Positions 63,538 through 64,000 of a DNA stretch of 64,000 nucleotides are shown here, in pieces. Position 1 is the stretch's first letter; every line of letters begins with the position of its first letter. Source of the stretch: Hahella sp. HNIBRBA332 (GTDB lineage: Bacteria > Pseudomonadota > Gammaproteobacteria > Pseudomonadales > Oleiphilaceae). Location: assembly GCF_030719035.1 (NCBI RefSeq), contig NZ_CP132203.1, positions 1,922,001 through 1,986,000 on the forward strand. The letters are read 5' to 3'. The position numbers and the translations under genes were made by a program. The notes below the pieces were generated by a model. It worked only from the letters and a program-made list of their open reading frames with translations, had not been told where the DNA came from and ran no database searches.

Positions 63538-64000
63538 CTATTTCGCGCTGCGGTCGGCGATGCGTGCTTTGGCGGGGGGGAGCCAGCGCGCCAGCGAAGT
63601 ATACAACTGCTGAATATTGAAGGGCTTGGCGAGGAAGTCATCCATCCCCGCATCCATGCAGCGTTGCTGGTCCGCAGGCAGCGCGTTAGCGGTCAACGCC
63701 ACTATCGGCAAACGCTGGCTGCCCGGGTGGGACTGCTCTGCGGCGCGAATGGCCATGGTGGTTTCATAGCCATCCATGACCGGCATCTGACAATCCATCA
63801 GCACCATGTCGTAATGGTTCTTGGCCAAGCGCGTGAGGGCTTCGCGACCATTCTCCGCGATGTCTGCGGTGATGCCGATCATATTCAACAGCTCAACCGC
63901 ATACTCTTGGTTGATGGGATGATCCTCCACCAGTAAAACGCGTCCGCTGAGCGGCGGATTCTGACTACGACCCGTGGCGCTGCCGCCAGATTTGGCGGTC
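63538..64000 (-). CDS. C-terminal receiver of a hybrid kinase or response regulator, partial
   Basis: The frame runs off the right edge of the window, so only the C-terminal 154 residues are seen. They form a receiver domain (LVEDHPINQEYAVELL, phospho-acceptor in VLMDCQMPVMDGYETT, KPF near the end) preceded by a Ser/Gly/Pro-rich linker. The EDHPINQE and KPFNI features are typical of receiver domains at the end of hybrid histidine kinases. It is convergent with the GGDEF-EAL gene, 94 bases away. Confidence 0.9.
   Translation of the reverse strand, partial: TAKSGGSATGRSQNPPLSGRVLLVEDHPINQEYAVELLNMIGITADIAENGREALTRLAKNHYDMVLMDCQMPVMDGYETTMAIRAAEQSHPGSQRLPIVALTANALPADQQRCMDAGMDDFLAKPFNIQQLYTSLARWLPPAKARIADRSAK

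Noticed and set aside
1..64000. tRNA, rRNA, transposase or integrase genes
   Set aside because: I looked for conserved tRNA arms, rRNA segments and DDE/tyrosine recombinase motifs by eye and saw none; a covariance-model scan would be more sensitive.

Overview
The window comes from a moderately GC-rich gammaproteobacterium. The gene families (CheR-CheD-CheB with a doubled CheD, H-NOX signalling, a bkd branched-chain oxoacid dehydrogenase operon, UPF0016, YfbR, GGDEF/EAL proteins) and the arrays of short palindromic repeats fit a marine Oceanospirillales organism such as Hahella. That genus call is an inference from content, not from a search. I found no rRNA, tRNA, insertion sequence or CRISPR array.

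Layout. 1-2430: end of a chemotaxis cluster (cheR, tandem cheD, cheB). 2517-6552, convergent: an NO-sensing H-NOX operon (H-NOX, hybrid kinase, response regulator). 6738-7993: a yybP-ykoY-type Mn2+ riboswitch, a leader peptide and a CaCA-type cation exchanger. 8282-11749: an AT-richer giant lipoprotein. 12078-12797: an SDR oxidoreductase. 12936-19070: a LysR regulator divergent from an opine dehydrogenase, a type III PLP decarboxylase, a SbnA-like fold-II PLP enzyme and an EamA exporter; this looks like a small-molecule (possibly opine or metallophore-like) pathway that I cannot match to a described one. 19292-24914: bkd E1alpha, E1beta, E2 and a Hanks-type kinase. 25307-29139: a beta-propeller protein, a CadR-like regulator with its CDF exporter, YfbR and an EamA transporter.

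29564-33985 (minus strand): a secreted M6 metalloprotease, a small periplasmic protein resembling that protease's own N-terminal region, and a signal-less peptidoglycan hydrolase coupled to a secreted partner (candidate effector and immunity pair). 34389-35137: a second Mn2+ riboswitch with a readable translational expression platform, in front of a UPF0016 exporter. 35758-45622: a cytochrome b/ethylbenzene-dehydrogenase-like heme protein with a DUF1566 partner, a secreted metallophosphoesterase, small hypotheticals, an AT-rich glycosidase-like protein, a DUF2254 membrane protein and a beta-propeller phytase. 45861-46945: five tandem ~230-bp units built around a REP-like palindrome, ending against a truncated paralogue of the next gene.

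48241-51630: a methyltransferase, then a small toxin-like island: CdtB (cytolethal distending toxin nuclease) with a ricin-type lectin subunit, divergent from a candidate Cys-His-Asp toxin. 51753-52043: HlyU. 53032-58273: a DUF2760/Hsp70/Hsp70 operon. 58733-60787: an EF-G paralogue. 60915-64000: a REC-PAS-GGDEF-EAL-REC protein and the 3' end of a hybrid kinase or response regulator.

Most notable: the opine-dehydrogenase cluster, the CDT-like locus, two Mn2+ riboswitches controlling two unrelated transporter families, the candidate effector/immunity pair, and the free-standing protease prodomain-like protein.
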